Positions 1 through 6,954 of a stretch of 64,000 nucleotides of DNA are shown in pieces. The DNA lies in NCBI RefSeq assembly GCF_008830225.1, contig NZ_WAIE01000001.1, positions 558,001 through 622,000 on the forward strand. Direction: 5' to 3'. This DNA is from Pseudodesulfovibrio senegalensis (GTDB lineage: Bacteria > Desulfobacterota > Desulfovibrionia > Desulfovibrionales > Desulfovibrionaceae). Below the pieces are notes generated by a model. The model saw nothing but the letters and a program-made list of their open reading frames with translations. It was not told the DNA's origin and ran no database searches. The position numbers were made by a program, and so were the translations under genes. The stretch's first letter is position 1. Each line of letters begins with the position of its first letter.

Positions 1-1
1 T

Positions 2-667
2 GGCACGCTGGCTCTCGGCGAATGGTGTTCGGCGGACGCTGCACGCTGGCTGGATTCAAAGTGCAAGGTTCCCTGTTCCATTCTGGACATGCCGTTCGGG
101 CTTGCCGCCACCGACCGTTTCATCGACGTGCTGCGCACCGTGGCCGGTGTTCCGGTGCCGGAATCCGTGGCGTTCGAGCGCGGCCAGCTCGTGGACATGA
201 TTTCGGACATGCACCAGTACCTTTACGGCAAGCGTGTGGCCATATGGGGCGACCCGGACCAGCTCATCTCCATGTGCGAGTTCCTGGTCTCTCTCGACAT
301 GCAGCCCGTGTACGTGGTCACCGGCACGCCCGGCAAGAAGTTCGAAAAGCGCATCAAGGAGATATGCGACGGCAAGGGTTTTGACGTGAAAGTCAAGGCC
401 AAGGGCGACATGTTCCTGATGCACCAGTGGATCAAGAACGACCCCGTGGATCTGCTCATCGGCAACACCTACGGCAAGTACATTGCCCGCGACGAGGACA
501 TCCCGTTGCTGCGGTGGGGTTTCCCCATCCTCGACCGTCAGGGCCACCAGTACTTCCCCACGGTCGGTTACAAGGGCGGCCTCAGGCTTTTGGAAAAAAT
601 GCTGGGATTGCTTCTGGACCGCAAGGATCGGGACGACCCCGAAAGGACCTTCGAGCTTGTCCTTTAA
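2..667 (+). CDS. nifK: Nitrogenase MoFe protein beta chain, C-terminal part (5' truncated by window edge)
   Basis: This frame is open from base 2 and encodes the last 221 residues of the beta subunit of dinitrogenase, which forms the alpha2-beta2 MoFe protein with NifD and shares the P-cluster. Family hallmarks visible are GEWCSADAARWLDSKCK near the left edge, the LDMPFGLAATDRF stretch that follows, and the C-terminal block GFPILDRQGHQYFPTVGY followed by KGG. In NifD/NifK/NifE/NifN proteins this block forms the third alpha/beta domain. The N-terminal P-cluster cysteines lie outside the window. It ends with TAA and is followed by about 135 bases holding two strong stem-loops before the next gene. 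nifD and nifH are expected just to the left. NifN is related, but it is encoded separately downstream, so NifK is the better call. Confidence 0.93.
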   Translation, partial: GTLALGEWCSADAARWLDSKCKVPCSILDMPFGLAATDRFIDVLRTVAGVPVPESVAFERGQLVDMISDMHQYLYGKRVAIWGDPDQLISMCEFLVSLDMQPVYVVTGTPGKKFEKRIKEICDGKGFDVKVKAKGDMFLMHQWIKNDPVDLLIGNTYGKYIARDEDIPLLRWGFPILDRQGHQYFPTVGYKGGLRLLEKMLGLLLDRKDRDDPERTFELVL

Positions 668-683
668 CACGTGAACCGTGGCT

Positions 684-762
684 CGGAGCAAGGGACTTCC
701 CTTTGCTCCGGGCTGTCCGGAACGGTTTGAATGACAGTGTTCGAACCCTTCCGGACAGCCCG
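684..762 (+). other. Two tandem stem-loops between nifK and the NifB-like gene
   Basis: Stem-loop 1 pairs 684-695 with 698-710 (CGGAGCAAGGGA with TCCCTTTGCTCCG, one bulge), although the loop is very small. Stem-loop 2 pairs 709-722 (CGGGCTGTCCGGAA) perfectly with 749-762, and extends inward through 724-730/741-747 with one wobble pair. No T-run follows, so these are unlikely to be intrinsic terminators. A position after nifK suggests mRNA 3'-end protection or segmental processing that favours nifHDK over the accessory nif genes. That role is inference. Confidence 0.7.
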
Positions 763-801
763 AAAATGGACCCGAAACCAACCAGAACAAAAGGCGCAGA
801 C

Positions 802-1986
802 ATGGAAACACCGGCAACCGCATACGCAAACCATCCCTGCTTCGGCATGACCTCCCGCAGGACGGTCGGCCGGATTCACCTGCCCGTGGCCCCGCGCAGC
901 AATGCCCGCATGCGCTTTGCGTCAAGCCGCAAAACGGAGCGGGCCATCATGCCTGCCGATGCCCTGAACATGCTCAGCCGGACAGTTGATGCGGGCAACC
1001 CCGTGGACGTGGTGGGCATCACCGGCCCCGGCGACCCCATGGCCGAGCCCGCATACACCATGGAAACCCTGCGCATGGTTCGCGAGGCGTATCCCGACAT
1101 GGCCCTGTGCCTGACCACACTGGGCATGGGCGCGGATGCCTACGCCGAGGAGTTGGTCGAACTGGGAGTGTCTTATGTCACGGTACTCGTTGATGCGGTT
1201 TCCCCGGAGGTGGCCGAGAAGCTCTATGCTTGGGTTCGCCCGGCAACCCGGACCATGCCATTGCCCGAGGCGGTCAAGGTCCTGCTCAACGAACAGACCC
1301 GCACCGTGACTGCGTTCAAGCGCATGGGCATTACCGTCAAGATCAATACAACCGTCTATCCCGGCTACAACGCCGGGCACGTGGAAGAGATCGCCGCGGC
1401 CATGGGCACGCTCGGTGCGGATATCATGGCGCTGGTTCCGTACCGGCCAGATCAGGATACCGAAGACGGCCCGGCCCGCTGCGGCGCCGAGCTTCTGGCC
1501 ACGGTGCGCGACCGTGCCGCCAGACACTTGGAACTCATGCCCGCATGGGATGAATGCGGCGTGGACATGGTCGGGCTGCAGAATCCGAAAAAGGACTCCG
1601 GGCCGGACATGGCCCTTCCCAGACCCACGAAGGATCGGCCCAACGTGGCCGTGGCCAGTGCCAGCGGCATGGATGTGGACCTGCATCTGGGCCATGCGGC
1701 CAAGCTGCTTATTTACGGCCCGCGCGAGGACGGCCTGCCGTGCCTGCTGGAGACCCGTGAAACACCGCATCCGGGTTCGGGGTCGTCGCGCTGGGAGCAG
1801 CTCGCCGGGCAGCTCAGCGACTGCTTCGCCCTGCTGACAGCCAACGCAGGGGAGCGGCCCAAAAGGAATTTGAGCCGTCTGGGCGTTTCCGTGCTCGTTA
1901 CCGACGGCGAGATCGAAGGAACCGTGGACGTGCTCTACGGCGGCGGAAAGAAGAAAAGCGCATGCCGCAGCACGCGGCGCGCATAA
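802..1986 (+). CDS. NifB-like protein lacking the radical-SAM cluster, fused to a NifX/NafY-type domain
   Basis: The 394-residue product aligns end to end with the NifB encoded at 5584. It shares HPCF near the N-terminus, GRIHLPVAP, GITGPGDP, VKINTTVYPGYN and the C-terminal dinitrogenase-cofactor-binding (NifX/NafY) domain from about residue 275. The radical-SAM CxxxCxxC triplet of NifB (C30, C34, C37) is replaced by S33, M37 and A40, and the surrounding loop has diverged completely. Only one of the two cysteines near residue 255 that could bind K-cluster iron survives (DECG). Reductive SAM cleavage therefore looks impossible. A role as carrier or scaffold for the NifB-co precursor is inferred from the retained NifX domain. 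The 802 start matches the NifB N-terminus; an in-frame ATG at 766 sits inside the upstream hairpin region. The gene lies between nifK and a ferredoxin gene in one operon. Confidence 0.85.
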   Translation: METPATAYANHPCFGMTSRRTVGRIHLPVAPRSNARMRFASSRKTERAIMPADALNMLSRTVDAGNPVDVVGITGPGDPMAEPAYTMETLRMVREAYPDMALCLTTLGMGADAYAEELVELGVSYVTVLVDAVSPEVAEKLYAWVRPATRTMPLPEAVKVLLNEQTRTVTAFKRMGITVKINTTVYPGYNAGHVEEIAAAMGTLGADIMALVPYRPDQDTEDGPARCGAELLATVRDRAARHLELMPAWDECGVDMVGLQNPKKDSGPDMALPRPTKDRPNVAVASASGMDVDLHLGHAAKLLIYGPREDGLPCLLETRETPHPGSGSSRWEQLAGQLSDCFALLTANAGERPKRNLSRLGVSVLVTDGEIEGTVDVLYGGGKKKSACRSTRRA

Positions 1987-2003
1987 CGACCAAGGAGAAA
2001 GCA

Positions 2004-2306
2004 ATGGCTATCCCGGCAAGAATGATCATCTGTTGTCAGAGTTTCCGCGCAGGCGGCGATCCCAAGGGCATCTGTCACAAGCAGACCGACGGTTTTCTCC
2101 AGTACATCGAAGAGGAAATCATCGACCGCGGTCTGGATGCGCTGGTGGTGGCGTCCTCCTGTCTCAAGCAGTGCGAGTCCGGCCCGATTCTGGTGGTCCA
2201 GCCCGACAACTGGTGGTTCAAGGGCGTGGATTCCGAAGAGGCCATCGACGAGATTCTGGACGCTTTGGAAGAAGGCGAACCCTGCGCCGATTATCTGGCT
2301 GCGTAG
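2004..2306 (+). CDS. Thioredoxin-like [2Fe-2S] ferredoxin of the nif operon
   Basis: This 100-residue protein belongs to the thioredoxin-fold (Shethna-type) [2Fe-2S] ferredoxins. Four cluster ligands can be placed: a cysteine in ICCQSF near residue 10, another in KGICHK near residue 23, and the pair in SSCLKQC around residues 53-57. An acidic helix follows (SEEAIDEILDALEEGEP). Ferredoxins of this family occur in nif operons and are proposed electron donors or partners in nitrogenase or cofactor assembly. The start has a good Shine-Dalgarno (AAGGAG, 7 bases upstream). It sits 17 bases after the NifB-like gene and 15 bases before the GNAT gene, so it is cotranscribed. The exact electron partner cannot be read from sequence. 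Confidence 0.88.
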   Translation: MAIPARMIICCQSFRAGGDPKGICHKQTDGFLQYIEEEIIDRGLDALVVASSCLKQCESGPILVVQPDNWWFKGVDSEEAIDEILDALEEGEPCADYLAA

Positions 2307-2321
2307 GAGAAGGACGACTCC

Positions 2322-2792
2322 ATGCCTGATGCCGTTTCCATATCCGTCCGTCCTGCGGTGCAGGGCGATGTGGGCAGTCTTGCCGACTTGCTTGAGGTCC
2401 TGTTTTCGGTGGAGGAGGACTTCTCCATCGACAGGAACCGGCAGGAGCGCGGACTGCAGATGATGCTGGACAACGGCATGGCCCGCGTTCTGGTCGCTGC
2501 GGATTCCGATGGGACTGTGGTCGGGATGTGCTCGGGCCAGCTTGTTGTTTCCACGGCGGAAGGCGGTTTGGCCGTCCTTGTGGAGGATGTGGTCGTCAGC
2601 AGGGACTGGCGGGGAAAGGGCATCGGTTCAAGGCTCATGCGCGGGATCATGTGCTGGGCACGGGACAATCAGGCCCGGCGCCTGCAACTGCTTGCGGACA
2701 GGAACAATGGCCCGGCGTTCGGTTTCTATGCCTCTCTGGGGTGGGAAGCCACGCAACTCGTCTGTCTGCGAAACCGCATTCAACCTTCATGA
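2322..2792 (+). CDS. GNAT-family N-acetyltransferase in the nif operon
   Basis: The 156-residue protein has a single Gcn5-related acetyltransferase fold. Motif A, which binds acetyl-CoA, is visible as VEDVVVSRDWRGKGIGSRL around residues 90-108 (the RGKGIG loop). The C-terminal motif B is seen as ADRNNGPAFGFYASLGW. The substrate is unknown. The gene is embedded in the nif run, 15 bases after the ferredoxin and 16 bases before nifE, which suggests a role linked to nitrogen fixation, perhaps protein or small-molecule acetylation, but nothing in the sequence fixes this. No truncation or missing motif is seen. Confidence 0.85.
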   Translation: MPDAVSISVRPAVQGDVGSLADLLEVLFSVEEDFSIDRNRQERGLQMMLDNGMARVLVAADSDGTVVGMCSGQLVVSTAEGGLAVLVEDVVVSRDWRGKGIGSRLMRGIMCWARDNQARRLQLLADRNNGPAFGFYASLGWEATQLVCLRNRIQPS

Positions 2793-2808
2793 CCCATAGG
2801 GGATGATT

Positions 2809-4194
2809 ATGAGTACGACGATACTTGAAGAAAGAAAGGCGCAGATTCACCGCACAGGTGAAGGTGCCATCGACATCGCCTGCAACAGGGAATCTCTGGC
2901 AGGGGCTGTCAGTCAGCGGGCCTGCGTGTTTTGCGGTTCGCGCGTGGTGCTCTATCCCATAGCCGACGCCCTGCATCTGGTGCACGGTCCCATCGGCTGT
3001 GCGGTCTATACGTGGGATATCCGGGGCGCGCTCTCCAGCGGACCGGAACTGCACCGGTTGTCGTTTTCCACGGATCTGCAGGAAACGGACGTCATCTTCG
3101 GCGGCGAGAAAAAGCTCGAAGCCGCGCTGGACGAACTCATTGACCGGCACAATCCCAAGGCCGCGTTCGTCTATTCCACCTGCATCGTGGGTATCATCGG
3201 CGACGATCTGGAAGCTGTCTGCCGCAAGATGACCGAAAAGAAGGGCATCCCGGTCCTGCCGGTGCAGTCCGAAGGGTTCAAGGGCAGCAAGCGTGCCGGT
3301 TATCTGGCCGCATGCAAGGCCATGTTCCGCCTTGTGGGCACGGAGGACGTCGCCGACGTTTCACCCGTATCGGTCAACATTCTCGGTGATTTCAATCTGG
3401 CCGGTGAAATCTGGATCGTGCGCGAATATTTCAGGAAAATGGGCGTGGAAGTGGTCGCTAATATCACGGGCGACGGCCGCGTTCGTGATGTCGGCCGCAG
3501 CCATGGCGCGGCGCTCAATCTAGTGCAGTGTTCGGGGGCGACCCTCGACCTCGCCAAGATGATGCAGGAAAAATACGGTACCCCGTATTTGCGCGTTTCC
3601 TACCTCGGTATCGAGGACATGGCCGACTCGCTGTATCAGGTGGCCGATTTTTTCAAGGACAAAGATCCCGGTATTGTCGGGCGCACCGAGAAGCTTGTTC
3701 GCGACGAACTGCAGACGCTTATGCCGGAGCTGGCCCGCATGCGCAAGGATCTGGAAGGCAAGAAAGTCGCCATGTACGTGGGCGGCTCGTTCAAGGCTTT
3801 TTCCCTGGTCAAGGCGTTTCGCCATCTCGGTATGCAGGTGGTCATGGTCGGCTCCCAGACCGGCACCAAGGAAGACTACGCCGAGCTGGAACAGATCACC
3901 GATCCGGGCACGGTCATCATCGACGACGCCAACCCGCTCGAACTGTCCCATTTCATCAAGGAAAAGGACGTGGACGTGTTTGTGGGCGGGGTCAAGGAAC
4001 GGCCCATCGCCTTCAAGCTCGGCGTGGGATTCTGCGACCACAACCATGAACGCAAGGAAGCTCTGGAAGGGTTCGTGGGCATGCTCAACTTTGCCCGGGA
4101 AATCCATTCCTCGGTCATGTCCCCCGTCTGGAATTTCGTTCCCCGCCGCGCCAACCGCGTGGCCGAAGCCGAAAAGGAGGCCGCCAATGAGTAG
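2809..4194 (+). CDS. nifE: FeMo-cofactor assembly scaffold subunit NifE
   Basis: The 461-residue NifE forms the NifEN scaffold on which the NifB product is matured to FeMo-co. Recognisable landmarks are the N-terminal CVFCGSRVVLYPIADA with the second cysteine block HGPIGCAVYTWDIRG, the YSTCIVGIIGDD segment, the central NILGDFNLAGE block, and the C-terminal VGGVKERPIAFKLGVGFCDH with family-typical FVGMLNFAREI. The ATG at 2809 is chosen because AGGGG lies 6 bases upstream; an ATG at 2803 directly abuts that site and would add two residues. The 3' end overlaps nifN by 8 bases, consistent with translational coupling. Confidence 0.95.
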   Translation: MSTTILEERKAQIHRTGEGAIDIACNRESLAGAVSQRACVFCGSRVVLYPIADALHLVHGPIGCAVYTWDIRGALSSGPELHRLSFSTDLQETDVIFGGEKKLEAALDELIDRHNPKAAFVYSTCIVGIIGDDLEAVCRKMTEKKGIPVLPVQSEGFKGSKRAGYLAACKAMFRLVGTEDVADVSPVSVNILGDFNLAGEIWIVREYFRKMGVEVVANITGDGRVRDVGRSHGAALNLVQCSGATLDLAKMMQEKYGTPYLRVSYLGIEDMADSLYQVADFFKDKDPGIVGRTEKLVRDELQTLMPELARMRKDLEGKKVAMYVGGSFKAFSLVKAFRHLGMQVVMVGSQTGTKEDYAELEQITDPGTVIIDDANPLELSHFIKEKDVDVFVGGVKERPIAFKLGVGFCDHNHERKEALEGFVGMLNFAREIHSSVMSPVWNFVPRRANRVAEAEKEAANE

Positions 4195-5557
4195 CGCAAC
4201 CAAGGCCGAACGGCCCAATTACGTCTCCACCACCAACGCCTGCAAGCTGTGTACGCCGCTGGGCGCGTCCCTTGCCTTCCGGGGCGTGGAAGGGGCCATC
4301 CCGTTTCTGCATGGGTCGCAGGGATGCGCAACCTACATGCGCCGATATGTCATTTCCCATTTCCGGGAGCCCGTGGACATTGCCTCTTCGGCCCTTGGTG
4401 AAAAGAACGCCATCTACGGCGGCGGCCCGAACCTCAAGAAGGGCATCCTCAATGTCATGAAGAAGTATGAGCCAAAGCTCGTGGGCATCGCCACCACCTG
4501 CCTGACCGAGACCATCGGCGACGACGTGCCCATGAACATCAGGGAGTTTCGCGACGAGTTCGGCGATCTCGACCTGCCGGAGCTGGTGGAGGTGTCCACG
4601 CCCAGCTACAACGGTACCCATGTCGACGGTTGGCACGGCGCGGTCCGCTCAATGGTGGAACAGCTTTGCACGGCCAAGGCGGCCGACGCCCACCGTGTGA
4701 ACATCCTGCCGAACATGGTTTCCTGCGAGGATGTCCGTCATCTGCAGGACATCTGCCGCGATTTTTCCATTGCCGCCACCATCCTGCCCGACATTTCCGA
4801 AACTCTGGATGGCCCCGCGCTCGAGGATTACGTCAAGATTCCTTCCGGCGGAACGCCCCTTGAGGACATACAAGCCATGTCCGGATCGCGTGGCACCATC
4901 GAGTTTGGCCGCTGCCTGCCCAAACAGACCGGCGGCACCAGCCTTGAAAAGGCCTTTGGCGTGAAAAATCACCGTATCGGCCTGCCCATTGGATTGCGCG
5001 AGTCCGACCGTTTTTTCGAGGCCCTGGAGCAGATATCCGGCAAGGACATGCCCCGCCGCTACGAACTGGAGCGGGGCCGCCTGATCGACGCTTACGTGGA
5101 CGGCCACAAGTACGTGGCTGGCAAGCGCGCCGTTGTCTACGGCGAGGAAGACCTTGTGGTCGGCCTGACCGCCTTTTTGGCCGAGATCGGGGTGGACGTG
5201 GTTCTGGCCGGGACCGGCGCACGCAAGAAAGGGCTGGAGAACGCCATTGCCCATGTCACGGACGGTGTGGCCCGCATGGCCCCGGATGTGCGCGAGGGCG
5301 TGGATTTCAACGATATCGCGGAAGAGGCGGAAACGCTCAAACCTGATCTGCTTATCGGCCATTCCAAGGGCTACAAGTACGCCAAGGCATGGAGCGTACC
5401 TCTCGTGCGCATCGGCTTTCCCATCCACGACCGTTTCGGAGGCCAGCGCATCCTGCACCTCGGCTACAAGGGCGCGCTCAGCCTTTACGACACCATTGTC
5501 AACACCGTCATTGAAAGAAAGCAGTCCGACAGTCCTGTCGGGTACGGATATATCTAG
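4187..5557 (+). CDS. nifN: FeMo-cofactor assembly scaffold subunit NifN
   Basis: The 456-residue NifN is the partner of NifE in the cofactor-maturation scaffold and is a NifK homologue. The N-terminal part carries NACKLCTPLGASLAFRG and HGSQGCATYMRRYVISHFR, which is the cysteine-containing region. GIATTCLTETIGDD and VSTPSYNGTHVDGW are typical of the NifK/NifN family, as is the C-terminal GFPIHDRFGGQRILHLGY block. The start codon lies inside the last codons of nifE (8-base overlap), with AAAAGGAGG upstream as the ribosome site. The frame stays open far upstream inside nifE, but only this start gives a family-length protein. nifB follows after 26 bases. Confidence 0.94.
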   Translation: MSSATKAERPNYVSTTNACKLCTPLGASLAFRGVEGAIPFLHGSQGCATYMRRYVISHFREPVDIASSALGEKNAIYGGGPNLKKGILNVMKKYEPKLVGIATTCLTETIGDDVPMNIREFRDEFGDLDLPELVEVSTPSYNGTHVDGWHGAVRSMVEQLCTAKAADAHRVNILPNMVSCEDVRHLQDICRDFSIAATILPDISETLDGPALEDYVKIPSGGTPLEDIQAMSGSRGTIEFGRCLPKQTGGTSLEKAFGVKNHRIGLPIGLRESDRFFEALEQISGKDMPRRYELERGRLIDAYVDGHKYVAGKRAVVYGEEDLVVGLTAFLAEIGVDVVLAGTGARKKGLENAIAHVTDGVARMAPDVREGVDFNDIAEEAETLKPDLLIGHSKGYKYAKAWSVPLVRIGFPIHDRFGGQRILHLGYKGALSLYDTIVNTVIERKQSDSPVGYGYI

Positions 5558-5583
5558 TCCATCAGGAAAACGGGAGATTCGTC

Positions 5584-6855
5584 ATGACCAAGGATATCAC
5601 CAAGCACCCCTGTTTCAACAAGTCCGAAGCCGGTTCCTGCGGCCGCGTGCATCTGCCCGTGGCTCCCAAGTGCAACATCCAGTGCAACTACTGCAACCGC
5701 AAGTACGACTGCGTGAACGAGTCGCGTCCCGGCGTGACCAGCAGCGTGCTCAAGCCGTTTCAGGCTGCGGAATACATGGACAAGGTGCTGGAAAAGGAAC
5801 CGCGCATCACCGTGGCGGGCATTGCCGGGCCCGGCGACCCGTTTGCCAATCCGGCGGAAACCCTCGAAACCATGCGGCTCCTGAACCGGAAACACCCCCA
5901 TCTCATTTTCTGCCTGTCCACCAACGGCATGGGAATCCTGCCGTATCTGGACGACATTGCGGAGCTGGGCGTTTCTCACGTGACCATAACCTTGTCCGCA
6001 GTGGACCCGGCCATCGGCGCGAAAATCTATTCATGGGTGCGCGACGGCAATGTGGTCTACCGCGGCGAGCAGGGCGCAAAGGTGCTCCTTGAACGCCAGT
6101 TGTCGGCCATCAAGGGACTCAAGGAACGCGGCATCGTGGTCAAGGTCAATTCCATCCTCATTCCCGGCGTCAATGAAGACCACCTTGTCGAAGTGGCCCG
6201 CGTGGCTTCGGAACTGGGCGCGGATATCCAGAACATCATCCCGCTGAAACCCACGGCGGACACGCCCTTTGCGCACTTGCCCGAACCGGGGCGCGAAACC
6301 GTGCTGCCCCTGCGCAAGGAGGCCACAACGTTCATCGAGCAGATGACGCACTGCAAGCGGTGCCGCGCCGATGCCGTGGGACTTCTGGGCGACGATCAGT
6401 CGGCATCCCTGTGCGGCACGCTTTCGGCCTGCTCCAAGCTCAAGCCCATTGAGCCGGAAGCGGCGCGCCCCTACGTTGCCGTGGCCACCCGCGAAGGCAT
6501 GCTCGTCAACCAACATCTGGGCGAGGCCACATCGTTCCAGATATGGGGGGAATCGGACACCGGCGGATTCCGCATGGTCGAGGACCGTCCCGCTCCCAAG
6601 GCCGGTTGCGGTCCCCGGCGCTGGGCGGAACTGGCCGCCGCGCTCAAGGACTGCCGGACCGTGCTGGCCGCAGCCATCGGAGAAACGCCCCGAACCGTGC
6701 TCAATGAACAGGGCGTGGAAACACAGGTGGTGGACGGGTTCATCAAGGACGCCCTGCGTTTGGTGTACGGCGGCGGCGACCTGAACACCCTCAAGGGCCG
6801 CCGCAACGGCATAGGCGGAGCCTGCTGTTCCGGAACAGGTTCCGGCTGCGGGTAG
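5584..6855 (+). CDS. nifB: Radical SAM FeMo-cofactor core synthase NifB with C-terminal NifX-like domain
   Basis: The 423-residue NifB fuses two [4Fe-4S] clusters and inserts a carbide from SAM to make NifB-co. The radical-SAM triplet is intact in APKCNIQCNYCNRKYDC (C30, C34, C37). The N-terminal HPCFN and the CKRC pair around residue 260 are expected ligands for the substrate K-clusters. From about residue 300 comes a NifX/NafY-type domain containing NQHLGEATSFQIW. The tail ends in a Gly/Cys-rich segment, GGACCSGTGSGCG, not needed for the fold and of unknown use. This is the last gene of the operon and is followed 21 bases later by a clear terminator. It is the functional counterpart of the cysteine-less paralogue at 802. 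Confidence 0.95.
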   Translation: MTKDITKHPCFNKSEAGSCGRVHLPVAPKCNIQCNYCNRKYDCVNESRPGVTSSVLKPFQAAEYMDKVLEKEPRITVAGIAGPGDPFANPAETLETMRLLNRKHPHLIFCLSTNGMGILPYLDDIAELGVSHVTITLSAVDPAIGAKIYSWVRDGNVVYRGEQGAKVLLERQLSAIKGLKERGIVVKVNSILIPGVNEDHLVEVARVASELGADIQNIIPLKPTADTPFAHLPEPGRETVLPLRKEATTFIEQMTHCKRCRADAVGLLGDDQSASLCGTLSACSKLKPIEPEAARPYVAVATREGMLVNQHLGEATSFQIWGESDTGGFRMVEDRPAPKAGCGPRRWAELAAALKDCRTVLAAAIGETPRTVLNEQGVETQVVDGFIKDALRLVYGGGDLNTLKGRRNGIGGACCSGTGSGCG

Positions 6856-6876
6856 GCGCATTGCTCGATCGAAAAG

Positions 6877-6911
6877 AAAAGCCCCTGTTCGGAGATGGAC
6901 AGGGGCTTTTT
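6877..6911 (+). terminator. Rho-independent terminator after nifB, probably bidirectional
   Basis: The perfect 12-bp stem AAAAGCCCCTGT (6877-6888) pairs with 6899-6910 around a 10-base loop. It ends in a T-run on the plus strand and has the matching A-run on the left, so it can also serve the convergent nifA gene on the minus strand. Confidence 0.9.
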
Positions 6912-6954
6912 GTATGCATGGGGGGGCGAGGCCGTAATCAAGGGGGCAATGGGG

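Noticed and set aside
922-2004. Minus-strand frame opposite the NifB-like gene
   Set aside because: It is antisense to a protein with clear full-length homology to NifB; no motif or ribosome site is seen.
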